Shown: positions 15,773 through 23,162 of the stretch, piece after piece
How the letters are laid out: each line of letters starts with the position of its first letter
How positions within the stretch are numbered: the stretch's first letter is position 1
Program-made: the position numbers and the translations under genes
NCBI GenBank assembly: GCA_005223075.1
Contig: NJBO01000008.1
Coordinates: 38,050-102,049, forward strand
Direction: 5' to 3'
Length of the DNA stretch: 64,000 nucleotides
From: a candidate division TA06 bacterium B3_TA06
GTDB taxonomy: Bacteria > Hydrothermota > Tepidihabitantia > B3-TA06
Notes under the pieces: generated by a model
What the model was told of the DNA's origin: nothing
What the model saw: the letters and a program-made list of their open reading frames with translations, nothing else
The model's database searches: none

Positions 15773-17683
15773 TCACTTCTCGTATCTTCCGCCCAGGTGC
15801 TTGGCCAAAAACTTCTCAGCTGCTGCATAGAACTCGAGTCGGTTATCTTCCTTCATGAAGCCGTGTCCCTCATCCTCGAACAGCATGTATTCGTAGTCAA
15901 TCCCTTTTTCTTCCATGGCGGCCACTATCTGATTGGACTCCGACTGCTTGACTCGCGGGTCGTTGGCTCCCTGGGCAATCAGCATGGGGATGCGGATGCT
16001 GTCCACCCGCGACAGGGGGGAACGTTCCCACAAAAGGGCAGAGTCCTTGACAGGATGTCCGATCCTGCGGTACATCAACTCCTGGTACAGCTTCCAGTAG
16101 GGTGGTGCGGCTTCAAGATCGGTTATCAGATTGGAAGGCCCGAACATGTCCACCGCGCAGGCAAAAAGATCAGGGGTGAAGGTCGCCCCTACCAGGGCGG
16201 CGTATCCGCCGTACGAGCCGCCGTATATGGCGATCCGCTCAGGATCTGCATAACCTTTATCAATAGCCCAGTTGACGGCATCAACCAGATCGTAATGCAT
16301 CTTGCGACCCCACTCCTTGTTTCCGGCATTAAGGAATTCTTTGCCGTAACCATTCGATCCCCGATAGTTTACTTGCAGGCAGATGTAGCCCCTATTGGCC
16401 AGCCACTGTGCCCCTGGGGCGTATCCCCAGTAATCACGCACCCATGGTCCGCCGTGAACTTTGAGAACCATAGGTAGGTTTTTACGCTCCAGACCTGGTG
16501 GAAAGGTTATATATCCATGGATGGTCAGGGAATCACGGGCGGTAAATGTAATGGGTTCCATTTTTGCCAGGGTATATTCAGCAAGTTCAGGCCGGTTGGA
16601 AAACAGGAACCTGGCCTCCTTGGTTTCCCGGTCGTAAAGGTAGTAGGGGATGGGGCCGTCGTCCTTGTTGAATGAGATAAGCCATTTATTATAATCCTGG
16701 GTCCAGTCGGCTAACCCGGCCTCACCGTCCTCGAGTTGGTTGATTATCTCGAAATCCGCTTTCACCTCCTCGTCGAAGAACACCCGTTCCCGCTTGTCCT
16801 TTAAAAAAGAGACTCCTAGCACCTCGCCTGTTTCAGGGTGAAACATCGCTGGACCTACATCATACTGGGGATCCTCGGCGATCACCTCGATCTCACCGGT
16901 ATTGATACCGAGTTTAACCAAGCGGGTGGCGTTGGCGTTACGTGAGTCCTCCAGGTAGATATGATTTCCGTCCGGTGTGAACGACAATGGATAGCTTGAC
17001 CAGGTATCCTCAAATTCCCAGGATAAAACCGTACGCCAATCCGACTTCTCGTCGTCCCTGACAAGAAGATCGTACTCACCTTCCTGATTTACGGCAAGAG
17101 CACCGCGCAGTTTGAAATCCCAGTCGGCAACCCACATCAGGATGTTGCCCGGATTCTCGGCGACCGGCTTGATCTTGCCGTTCCTCAAATCAAGAAGGTA
17201 GACATCGAATATCTGGGGGTTACGCTTGTTCATAGAGATGAACCACTTCTTGGGATGCTTATCGTCGAAAGCTACTACATTTACCCTTACGTTCTCGAAC
17301 GGTGTATAGTCGGTGACCTTTCCCGATTTCAGGTTCACTCCGTAAAGGTGGTAATTCTCGTTGCCTTCCTGATCCTGGAGGTAAAGGATTCGCTTGGAAT
17401 CCGCTGTCCATTCGTAGAAGATTATTCCTCTGGTGGTATCGAAGGTTACCTGTCTGTCTTTTTCTTCTCCGATGGCCTTAACCCATACGTTCATAATACC
17501 TTCATTTGAAGCGACGTAAGATAGTTTTTTCCCGTCAGGGGAAATCTCGACCATAGCCCTTTCCGGATTGCCGAACAGTATGTCTCTTGGGATGAGCTCG
17601 GGCAGCTCGGCGTAGCCAGGTATTGCGCCCGCTGTCAATGCCAAAACCAGCAGGGAAAGAACTGAAACGCGCAAGGATTTCAT
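15773..17683 (-). CDS. S9 family prolyl oligopeptidase, exported
   Basis: A 636-residue serine peptidase. A Sec signal peptide (MKSLRVSVLSLLVLALTAG) is followed by a seven-bladed propeller-like region with TolB-type strands, then an alpha/beta-hydrolase domain with the nucleophile elbow GGSYGGYA, the acid in GANDPRV and the histidine in DEGHGF. It is of the acylaminoacyl-peptidase/dipeptidyl-peptidase type and probably trims peptides in the periplasm. An in-frame upstream extension to 17788 is ignored: the ATG at 17683 starts the signal peptide, follows AGGAGG, and a promoter lies just upstream. Divergent from rnfE. Confidence 0.9.
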   Translation of the reverse strand: MKSLRVSVLSLLVLALTAGAIPGYAELPELIPRDILFGNPERAMVEISPDGKKLSYVASNEGIMNVWVKAIGEEKDRQVTFDTTRGIIFYEWTADSKRILYLQDQEGNENYHLYGVNLKSGKVTDYTPFENVRVNVVAFDDKHPKKWFISMNKRNPQIFDVYLLDLRNGKIKPVAENPGNILMWVADWDFKLRGALAVNQEGEYDLLVRDDEKSDWRTVLSWEFEDTWSSYPLSFTPDGNHIYLEDSRNANATRLVKLGINTGEIEVIAEDPQYDVGPAMFHPETGEVLGVSFLKDKRERVFFDEEVKADFEIINQLEDGEAGLADWTQDYNKWLISFNKDDGPIPYYLYDRETKEARFLFSNRPELAEYTLAKMEPITFTARDSLTIHGYITFPPGLERKNLPMVLKVHGGPWVRDYWGYAPGAQWLANRGYICLQVNYRGSNGYGKEFLNAGNKEWGRKMHYDLVDAVNWAIDKGYADPERIAIYGGSYGGYAALVGATFTPDLFACAVDMFGPSNLITDLEAAPPYWKLYQELMYRRIGHPVKDSALLWERSPLSRVDSIRIPMLIAQGANDPRVKQSESNQIVAAMEEKGIDYEYMLFEDEGHGFMKEDNRLEFYAAAEKFLAKHLGGRYEK

Positions 17684-17699
17684 GTTTCCTCCTTTGTTA

Positions 17700-17727
17700 A
17701 TAGTAAGAGTAACAGAAGCTTTGTCAA
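17700..17727 (-). promoter_or_regulatory. promoter of the S9 peptidase gene
   Basis: Minus strand TTGACA (17722-17727), 16-bp spacer, TACTAT (17700-17705). Short leader with AGGAGG. Back to back with the rnfE promoter, the -35 boxes 25 bp apart. Confidence 0.75.
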
Positions 17728-17752
17728 CAAGAGGCAGTTGTTCTCTTAAATC

Positions 17753-17780
17753 TTGACAACACCGCAGGCCAAGGTATAAT
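17753..17780 (+). promoter_or_regulatory. rnfE promoter (leaderless)
   Basis: TTGACA (17753-17758), 16-bp spacer, perfect TATAAT (17775-17780), seven bases, then ATG at 17788. It is the clearest leaderless example in the window because both boxes are perfect. Confidence 0.85.
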
Positions 17781-17787
17781 CCGCGCA

Positions 17788-18465
17788 ATGAGCTCTGACT
17801 CCGGAAATCTTGACCTCACCCAAAAAGAAATCAAGGAGCCGCTGTTGTCACCCAAGCCCAAGGGTGAGTCCAACTGGCAGATATTCTCCAAAGGCATAAT
17901 CCTTGAGAACCCGGTTTTGATCCTCATGCTGGGATTGTGTCCGGTGCTTGCCACCTCGACTACCGCGCGCGATGCCGCCGGAATGTCCGCCGCGGTGCTC
18001 TTTGTACTCCTTATGTCGAACATCGTGGTTTCGGCGCTTCGAAAAATCATCCCCAACGAGATCCGCATTCCGGTATTTATCGTAATTATCGCTACCTTCG
18101 TTACCATTGCCGACTACGTCTTGCAGGCTTACACCCCTGACCTTTACAGTGTGCTGGGTATTTTCGTTCCCCTCATCGTGGTTAACTGTATCATCCTCGG
18201 CCGGGCCGAGGGGTTCGCCTACCATAACGGTGTGGGGAGATCTATTCTGGACGGCCTGGGCAAGGCTATAGGCTTTGCCTTAGCGATTATCCTCATGGGT
18301 TCTATCCGCGAGATTATCGGTAAGGGTACCTGGTTCGGTATGTCTGTCTCACCCTCCTGGTTTCGCTCCAACGCGGTGCTCTTCTTCGGGTTACCTCCCG
18401 GTGCATTCCTGGTGATCGGGCTTCTTAAGGCCTGTATAAACAAGATATTCAAGAGAGAGGGGTAG
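17788..18465 (+). CDS. rnfE: Rnf electron transport complex subunit E
   Basis: A 225-residue six-helix membrane subunit of the Rnf complex, which couples ferredoxin:NAD+ electron transfer to Na+ or H+ movement. After a hydrophilic start of about 30 residues come the family motifs ENPVLILMLGLCPVLATST and LGIFVPLIVVNCIILGRAE, with the paired cysteines (GLCP, VNCI) that bind the intramembrane FeS cluster. The end is GSIREIIGKGTWFG. rnfA follows after one base. The genes normally upstream (rnfC, rnfD, rnfG) are absent here, and the leaderless promoter makes rnfEAB its own transcription unit. Confidence 0.93.
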   Translation: MSSDSGNLDLTQKEIKEPLLSPKPKGESNWQIFSKGIILENPVLILMLGLCPVLATSTTARDAAGMSAAVLFVLLMSNIVVSALRKIIPNEIRIPVFIVIIATFVTIADYVLQAYTPDLYSVLGIFVPLIVVNCIILGRAEGFAYHNGVGRSILDGLGKAIGFALAIILMGSIREIIGKGTWFGMSVSPSWFRSNAVLFFGLPPGAFLVIGLLKACINKIFKREG

Positions 18466-18466
18466 G

Positions 18467-19087
18467 ATGAATACTCCACTTCTTGCTATCCTATTCGGCG
18501 CGATATTCGTGAACAACATCGTGCTCATGCGTTTCCTGGGGCTTTGTCCATTCTTCGGGGTTTCAACGCGCCTCTCCACCGCCATCGGGATGAGCAGCGC
18601 GGTGCTTTTTGTTATGACCTTTGCGACGTGGATCACCTGGGGCGTTTACCATCTGGTGCTTGTCCCGGGTTCGGTGATCCTGGGCGGCATACTCCCCCAA
18701 GGTCTTGTCTTCCTGCGCACGGTGAGCTTCATCCTTGTGATCGCGTCGCTCGTTCAGCTGGTTGAGATGTTTCTCAAAAAATTCGTTCCGGTGCTCTATT
18801 CGGCTCTGGGAATATATCTTCCTTTAATCACTACCAACTGCGCGATCCTGGGAGTTGCTTTCCTTGTTATCGACAACAAATTCGGCTTCCTTCAGGGTAC
18901 GATCTTTGCCATCGGCACGGCCCTTGGGTTTGGTCTGGTCATGGTTCTGTTTGCAGCCATCCGTGAACGTCTGGAGCTGGCGCCCATCTCAAAGTCATTC
19001 CGAGGCTATCCTATAGCGTTCATTGCCGCTGCACTTGTTTCAATCGCCTTCTTCGGCTTTGTCAACATGTTCGGGATCTCGCCTTGA
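18467..19087 (+). CDS. rnfA: Rnf electron transport complex subunit A
   Basis: A 206-residue six-helix protein, inverted-topology partner of RnfE. Motifs: FVNNIVLMRFLGLCPFFGVST near the N-terminus and GIYLPLITTNCAILGVAF in the middle, again with the two conserved cysteines. Ends in GFVNMFGISP. Together RnfA and RnfE form the ion-translocating core and carry an FeS centre between them. It begins one base after rnfE and its TGA overlaps the rnfB start (TGATG). Confidence 0.93.
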   Translation: MNTPLLAILFGAIFVNNIVLMRFLGLCPFFGVSTRLSTAIGMSSAVLFVMTFATWITWGVYHLVLVPGSVILGGILPQGLVFLRTVSFILVIASLVQLVEMFLKKFVPVLYSALGIYLPLITTNCAILGVAFLVIDNKFGFLQGTIFAIGTALGFGLVMVLFAAIRERLELAPISKSFRGYPIAFIAAALVSIAFFGFVNMFGISP

Positions 19088-20094
19088 TGGGTACGATAGT
19101 TCTTGTTGCCCTGGCTTCTCTGGGAGGATTGGGATTAATCCTGGTGGCGATACTTGTTTTTGCCCACCGTAAGCTTGGGGTTAAGCCGAATCCTTTGGAG
19201 GAAAGCATCCGTGCGATTCTTCCCGCTGCCAACTGCGGTGCATGCGGTTATCCGGGCTGCGAGGCGTTTGCCGCTGCCATTGCCAAGGGAGATGCCCCGG
19301 CTGATGCCTGTCCTGTGGGCGGACCATCCCTTGCAGAACAGATCGGTGAGATAATGGGCGTGGAGGTGGTGGGTGGCGAGCACAAGGTGGCGTTTCTCTT
19401 ATGTCAGTGCGGAAATGACATCGTGGCAGAGTCAGCCGACTACCAGGGCATCCGCACCTGCCGTGCAGCTAACCTGATCACCGGCGGAACCAAGGCCTGC
19501 CAATACGGGTGTCTGGGATACGGCGACTGTGAGGAAGTCTGTCCCTTTGACGCCATCCACATGGGATCTAACGGCTTGCCTATAGTTGACCGCTCCAAAT
19601 GCACGGGCTGCGGCATCTGCGTGCAGGTTTGTCCGAAGGACGTGCTGAGGCTCATACCGATCTCAAAAGAGGTCTACCTTGCTTGTAACTCGTTTGAGCG
19701 GGGCAAGGCGGTGCGCGACGTGTGTAAAAAAGGCTGCCACGCCTGCTCGATCTGCGTGAAGATGTGCCCCTATGACGCGCTCCAGATGGTTGATAACCTG
19801 CCGAAGATGGATCTTGATAAGTGCACCGACTGCGGCATCTGTTATGCCAAGTGCCCGGTAAAGAGCTGCTTCGTGGACTTTGCCGCCCCGCGTCCCAAGG
19901 CAGAGATAGAGATTTCGAGATGCGAGGGTAATCACAAGTGCTTTGAAGCCTGCAAGTTCAAGGCGATCGAGGGCGAGGAAGGCGAGATTCACACGATTAT
20001 TGAAGAGAAGTGCGTGGGCTGCGGCGAGTGCGTAAAGGCCTGTCCTACCGGTGCTTGCACACAGCTGGCAAAGGTAAAAGCCCCGGTTGCATAA
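19087..20094 (+). CDS. rnfB: Rnf complex ferredoxin subunit B, extended multi-cluster form
   Basis: A 335-residue subunit: one N-terminal membrane anchor, then a four-cysteine domain (NCGACGYPGC ... C, about residues 48-75) and a long ferredoxin-like part. At least five CxxCxxCxxxCP or partial motifs are visible (CTGCGICVQVCP, CHACSICVKMCP, CTDCGICYAKCP, CVGCGECVKACP, plus a degenerate CEGNHKCFEACK). It accepts electrons from reduced ferredoxin. I use the ATG at 19087; a TTG three bases earlier is possible. The number of clusters is above that of proteobacterial RnfB and resembles the acetogen/anaerobe forms. Confidence 0.9.
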   Translation: MGTIVLVALASLGGLGLILVAILVFAHRKLGVKPNPLEESIRAILPAANCGACGYPGCEAFAAAIAKGDAPADACPVGGPSLAEQIGEIMGVEVVGGEHKVAFLLCQCGNDIVAESADYQGIRTCRAANLITGGTKACQYGCLGYGDCEEVCPFDAIHMGSNGLPIVDRSKCTGCGICVQVCPKDVLRLIPISKEVYLACNSFERGKAVRDVCKKGCHACSICVKMCPYDALQMVDNLPKMDLDKCTDCGICYAKCPVKSCFVDFAAPRPKAEIEISRCEGNHKCFEACKFKAIEGEEGEIHTIIEEKCVGCGECVKACPTGACTQLAKVKAPVA

Positions 20095-20154
20095 TACAAT
20101 CACCCCTTAAAAGAGCGCTTGAACCCTGTCTGCTGAGGCAATTTCGTGGGCTGA

Positions 20155-20288
20155 AAAAGCTGGTCAAAAGTTGGACAAAAGCTCCCCAAAAGATGGACAA
20201 AAGCTGGACACGCTCTTGAAGATTATCTTGGAAAAAAGCTGGTCAAAAGATAGACTAAAGTTGGCCAAAAATTGGACAAAATTCGGGG
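20155..20288. repeat. 11-bp phased A-tract array
   Basis: Eleven-base units AAAAGNTGGNC run at 20155, 20166, 20177, 20188 and 20199, then a 24-base break, then 20234, 20245, 20256 and 20267, ending AAAATTCGGGG. The A4 tracts recur every 11 bp, close to one helical turn, so intrinsic curvature is expected. A further single unit (AAAAAGTTGGACAGG) lies at about 20323-20337. No protein-coding sense. Confidence 0.8.
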
Positions 20289-20326
20289 TCCCCGGACGGA
20301 TGCGAAGCAGACGTCTGGGGTGAAAA
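20283..20326 (-). repeat. GGGGACCCCG hairpin element, copy 4 (inverted)
   Basis: Read on the minus strand it is TTCACCCCAGACG, loop, CGTCCGGGGACCCCGAAT, matching the ends of the three elements at 92-295. It ends the A-tract array. Confidence 0.65.
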
Positions 20327-20337
20327 AGTTGGACAGG

Positions 20338-20581
20338 AACGCGACTGAGTCGCAATATCAAATTGCAAAATGCAAATTTTAAAATGCAAAATGTAAAAGA
20401 GTTAGCTCAGACTTGCAGCAGAGAGCTGAGCGAATGTCTGGGGTGAAGAGTTGGGTTAATAGGTGACGAATCTATCCGGCCGCTCTTGGCTGGATACCGA
20501 TGAACAGACAGGAGGCGCAGGGACCGACGTATGCAGCCAAGGCTGCAAGCTACGCTTCAGGTAGGCCCGGTTTCATTATAT
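20338..20581. other. intergenic, low-complexity and unassigned
   Basis: Contains GACTGAGTC, then loose repeats of TGCAAAATGCAAA (20360-20398), then about 180 bases without a recognisable frame, hairpin or RNA gene. A second partial match to the hairpin element (GTCTGGGGTGAA) lies at about 20432. Confidence 0.5.
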
Positions 20582-20683
20582 GTCATTGCGAGCCTCAAAG
20601 AGGCGAAGCAATCCCAAAAATATCTTATCGAATATAGGGAAGAGGTATGAGATTGCTTCGTCGCTTCGCTCCTCGCAATGACA
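20582..20683. repeat. GTCATTGCGAG inverted-repeat element, copy 1
   Basis: GTCATTGCGAGCCTC ... CTCGCAATGAC with GAAGCAATC / GATTGCTTC inside: about 100 bp, near-palindromic ends. Related elements at 21961-22081, 22714-22850 and 22905-23049. MITE-like in form; no transposase gene is nearby. Confidence 0.8.
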
Positions 20684-20808
20684 AGGCCGGATAATCACCA
20701 ATAGAGTGTAGCGCGGATTCTGTAGTCCGCGGGATGGTTCCAACAGTATGGAGTGCAATGACCGTGTCATTGCAGCAACAACCCTCACCTTTAATTCTTC
20801 TCGCAGAC

Positions 20809-20955
20809 GTAGGGGCCGGGCATTAAACCGGCCCGAATAATTCACCGTGCGGGCCGACCTAAAGGTCGGCCCCTACGACTCCTCGCAATGACGATAGGGG
20901 ACGGCATGTAGTGCGAACCTTCAGGTTCGCAAGCGAGGCTGAAGCCTCGCGCTAC
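20809..20955. repeat. GTAGGGGCC palindrome followed by GTAGTGCGAACC hairpin repeat
   Basis: GTAGGGGCCGGGC ... GGCCGACCTAAAGGTCGGCCCCTAC (20809-20874) then GTAGTGCGAACCTTCAGG ... GAGGCTGAAGCCTCGCGCTAC (20909-20955). The inner copies nest two palindromes. The last bases, read on the minus strand, give the TAG stop of the next gene. Confidence 0.75.
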
Positions 20956-21794
20956 TCTTCTTCAAATACAAGCTCTTCAAGGTAAGGTTGCGCGAGTGGA
21001 TCTATGCCCCAATAAATCTTGTCAGATTGCCCTGGCCCTATTTCCGTAGCTACCCGCACAATTATTCGTTCATCTTCTAGAACTTCCCTATAAATATTAT
21101 AAAAGTCGACCTGAGTAAAATCTATCGGTTGAGCTAAGTTTGTTCTATAGCTATAGAACCACGACCACAATTTGCCTGTGTGTTTCCACTTTTTCGCTAA
21201 TAGTAGAAATCTTAAAAGCGTTTTTTGATTGGGGCTTAGTCTTTCATAAATGGAGCGCCAGTATTTCCTTTGTTCTCTTTCAGAGGCTGTATCAACTATG
21301 ACATTCTCAATGAAAGGAGGCACTTCCTTTTCCAGTTTCTTCATGAGTTCACTCCTATTTCCATGTTCGATAACGAGCTGATCGGAAAGATCAAATGCTA
21401 TGTCTTTTAAGGTCTTCTTCTGTGCCTTGAGAATATTCCTACTGGCCATGTATAGATTCCGTTTTCCCATACCCATCATCATTCCAGCTTCGAGATATAC
21501 ATTTAGGTTTTCTGGAGTTAATATCACTAATCCGAAATCCGAAGCTTGTGCAAGACGACATATTTTACAGATTTTGATTCCTAATCCAACTTCTTCGCGA
21601 GCGTCAAATACGTGGTAGGTTGGTGATTGGAAGAATCTTTTTATTGTATCTACAAGGTAATCATCTTGCTCAGAAAATTGGTACATCAGAAAGGCCGTGT
21701 ATTTCTCTGCTCTTTCAAGTTGCTCTTTCTCAGTTTCAAGTAGATTACAACGACGAGGGTAGTTTTTCGGACACCTCAGATTGAATGTTGCCAT
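20952..21794 (-). CDS. TIR / nucleoside deoxyribosyltransferase-like domain protein, putative effector
   Basis: A 280-residue protein, visibly AT-richer than its neighbours. Residues 33-120 look like a TIR-like / nucleoside 2-deoxyribosyltransferase fold: AFLMYQFSEQDDYL, a helix, the strand FGLVILT (87-93), then NLNVYLEAGMMMGMGK, where Glu 102 sits in the place of the catalytic glutamate of the N-V-x-x-E-x-G-x-x-x-G signature. The N-terminus has a Cys pair (CPKNYPRRC). The C-terminal 150 residues are helical and unassigned. Enzymes of this fold cleave NAD+ or nucleotides, often in defence; this function is inferred. Its TAG stop comes from the abutting repeat. Confidence 0.6.
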   Translation of the reverse strand: MATFNLRCPKNYPRRCNLLETEKEQLERAEKYTAFLMYQFSEQDDYLVDTIKRFFQSPTYHVFDAREEVGLGIKICKICRLAQASDFGLVILTPENLNVYLEAGMMMGMGKRNLYMASRNILKAQKKTLKDIAFDLSDQLVIEHGNRSELMKKLEKEVPPFIENVIVDTASEREQRKYWRSIYERLSPNQKTLLRFLLLAKKWKHTGKLWSWFYSYRTNLAQPIDFTQVDFYNIYREVLEDERIIVRVATEIGPGQSDKIYWGIDPLAQPYLEELVFEEE

Positions 21795-21815
21795 CTCAAA
21801 CTCCTCTTTTCCTCA

Positions 21816-21843
21816 AGCATACCAACACCGCTTGCTTTGTCAA
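21816..21843 (-). promoter_or_regulatory. promoter of the TIR-like gene
   Basis: Minus strand TTGACA (21838-21843), 16-bp spacer ending GTTGG, TATGCT (21816-21821), then a 21-base leader with GAGGAG. The whole 5' region is nearly the same as that of the HEPN gene at 24130. Confidence 0.8.
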
Positions 21844-21924
21844 GTGCTTTTATTCTTCGCTTGTGGAGTGCAATGACCGTGTCATTGCAGCAACAACCCT
21901 CACCTTTAATTCTTCTTGCAGGCG

Positions 21925-22081
21925 TAGGGGCCGACCTTTAGGTCGGCCCGTTTCATTGTTGTCATTGCGAGGAACGTTCGGCTCCGAAGGAGACGCGTGA
22001 CGAAGCAATCTCGTTGCACTAACCTAGTATTCATAGAAAAGAGCTATGAGATTGCTTCGCCTCTTTGAGGCTCGCAATGAC
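21925..22081. repeat. GTAGGGGCC repeat and GTCATTGCGAG element, copy 2
   Basis: GTAGGGGCCGACCTTTAGGTCGGCCC (21925-21950) is followed by the element at 21961-22081: GTCATTGCGAGGAACG ... GAGGCTCGCAATGAC. Its central part, ACCTAGTATTCATAGAAAAG, is identical in the copy at 22905-23049. Confidence 0.8.
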
Positions 22082-22108
22082 GAAAGGAGAGACCTCGTAG
22101 GGCCGTTA

Positions 22109-22167
22109 ATGTGGCGCTGACTCTCCAGTCTGCGCGATTATTTTACAGAACAGTCTATTCTACATTC
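22109..22167 (-). repeat. GGAACAGAC repeat, copy 1 (inverted)
   Basis: On the minus strand: an AGACTGTTCTGTAAAATAATCGCGCAGACTGGAGAGTC-like sequence (here broken for length), matching 52368-52424 and 62072-62159. It ends just before the hicA promoter. Confidence 0.6.
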
Positions 22168-22184
22168 CGTCAGCGCGGAAACCC

Positions 22185-22212
22185 TTGACATGCGTTATCC
22201 CCCATGTATAGT
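22185..22212 (+). promoter_or_regulatory. hicA promoter (leaderless)
   Basis: TTGACA (22185-22190), 16-bp spacer, TATAGT (22207-22212), six bases, then a TTG at 22219 that gives the normal HicA N-terminus. An ATG at 22204 would put the -10 box inside the coding region and is therefore unlikely. Confidence 0.7.
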
Positions 22213-22218
22213 TCTCTA

Positions 22219-22419
22219 TTGAAGGTTCATGAGGTTATAAAGATGATAGAGGCCGACGGCTGGTATCTGGTTGCAACGAAAGGCAGCCATCGACAGTATA
22301 AACATCCTACCAAGCGTGGACGGGTGACCATTGCGGGTCATCCCAATCATGATCTAGCCGCAGGTACTCTAGATAGTGTCCTCAAGCAGGCACAGTTAAA
22401 GAAAAAGGAAAGGAGGTAG
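22219..22419 (+). CDS. hicA: HicA family mRNA interferase toxin
   Basis: A 66-residue double-stranded RNA-binding-like toxin. The family signature is clear: EADGWYLVATKGSHRQYKHP with the catalytic histidine in GSHRQY, then VTIAGHPNHDLAAGTLDSVLKQA. HicA cleaves mRNA and is neutralised by HicB. I start at the TTG 22219 (MKVHEVIKMIE) from the promoter position; an ATG at 22204 would add five residues (MYSSL) not typical of the family. hicB follows after two bases. The toxin-first order is the common HicAB order. Confidence 0.88.
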   Translation: MKVHEVIKMIEADGWYLVATKGSHRQYKHPTKRGRVTIAGHPNHDLAAGTLDSVLKQAQLKKKERR

Positions 22420-22421
22420 GC

Positions 22422-22634
22422 ATGCACCGTTTCCTTATTGTTATCGAAAAGGCTGAGGGTAACTACTCGGCGTATTCGCCTGACTTGCCAGGTTGTGTGG
22501 CAACCGGCCAGACTCGTGAGGAGCTTGAGCATAACATGTATGAGGCAATAGAGCTTCACATCCAGGGGCTTCAAGAGGATAATCTGCCGGTTCCCGAACC
22601 CCACGCAGTTGCAGAGTACATTGTAATCAAGTAA
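22422..22634 (+). CDS. hicB: HicB family antitoxin
   Basis: A 70-residue HicB, short form without a C-terminal DNA-binding helix-turn-helix. MHRFLIVIEKAEGNYSAYSPDLPGCVATG is the typical partial RNase H-like start, and TREELEHNMYEAIELHIQGL the conserved helix. AAAGGAGG is inside the end of hicA, giving coupled translation and abundant antitoxin. Without a DNA-binding domain it probably cannot autoregulate by itself. A terminator follows directly. Confidence 0.88.
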   Translation: MHRFLIVIEKAEGNYSAYSPDLPGCVATGQTREELEHNMYEAIELHIQGLQEDNLPVPEPHAVAEYIVIK

Positions 22635-22654
22635 GTAACTCCCGAAAGAAATTG

Positions 22655-22687
22655 AAGCCGCCGCAAGGCGGCTTTTACCTTTTTTCG
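22655..22687 (+). terminator. hicAB terminator
   Basis: AAGCCGCC-GCAA-GGCGGCTT followed by TTACCTTTTTT: an eight-base-pair stem with a GCAA tetraloop and T-rich tail, 20 bases after the hicB stop. Confidence 0.8.
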
Positions 22688-22713
22688 TCGCAAGGGCGGT
22701 GTTTCTTTTCTCC

Positions 22714-22850
22714 GTCATTGCGAGCAAGCCCACGGCTTGCGAAGCAATCTCTAAACATTTAGATAACCCCCAAGCCTTTTTGCATCCTGGAATGGGATTA
22801 TTCGCTACGCTCACCCTTCGGAGCTTCGTTGCTTCGTTCCTCGCAACGAC
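22714..22850. repeat. GTCATTGCGAG element, copy 3 (diverged)
   Basis: GTCATTGCGAGCAAGCC ... GCTTCGTTCCTCGCAACGAC. The interior differs from copies 2 and 4, and the right end has one change (AACGAC). Confidence 0.7.
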
Positions 22851-22864
22851 AAAGGGGGAATCAA

Positions 22865-23049
22865 CGTAGGGGCCGACCTTCAGGTCGGCCAGTTTTCATT
22901 ACCCGTCATTGCGAGGAACGTTCGGCTCCGAAGGAGACGCGTGACGAAGCTCCGAAGGGCGACGGTAACGGAGCAATCTCATTGCACTAACCTAGTATTC
23001 ATAGAAAAGAGCTATGAGATTGCTTCGCCTCTTCGAGGCTCGCAATGAC
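22865..23049. repeat. GTAGGGGCC repeat and GTCATTGCGAG element, copy 4
   Basis: GTAGGGGCCGACCTTCAGGTCGGCC (22865-22889), then the element 22905-23049. This copy is the same as copy 2 but carries a 24-base expansion (CGAAGCTCCGAAGGGCGACG region). The order GTAGGGGCC repeat then GTCATTGCGAG element is the same at both sites, so the pair may have moved or duplicated together. Confidence 0.8.
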
Positions 23050-23073
23050 GATGGGGGAGACGTTGAATAAAAC

Positions 23074-23162
23074 ATGTAGTGCGAGGTTCAGTGTGCCCCT
23101 TGAGCGCTTTAGGCGCTCATTGGGTATTAGACTCGCTAGCGAACCTAAAGGTTCGCGCTACC
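23074..23162. repeat. GTAGTGCGA / GGTTCGC repeat with embedded segment
   Basis: GTAGTGCGAGGTTCAGTGTGCCCC, an inner hairpin GAGCGC-TTTA-GGCGCTC, then GCGAACCTAAAGGTTCGCGCTACC. The right end abuts the TAA stop of the restored HEPN reading frame (23163-23165). Confidence 0.7.

Noticed and set aside
15716..16477. 253-codon plus-strand open frame
   Set aside because: It is antisense to the S9 peptidase catalytic domain, whose motifs are intact on the other strand.
20155..20288. possible CRISPR array
   Set aside because: The 11-bp units are directly contiguous with no unique spacers, and no cas gene is present.
20338..20580. possible tRNA or small RNA gene
   Set aside because: No T-loop GTTCGA(N)TC with matching acceptor stem could be found; the rest is low-complexity sequence.
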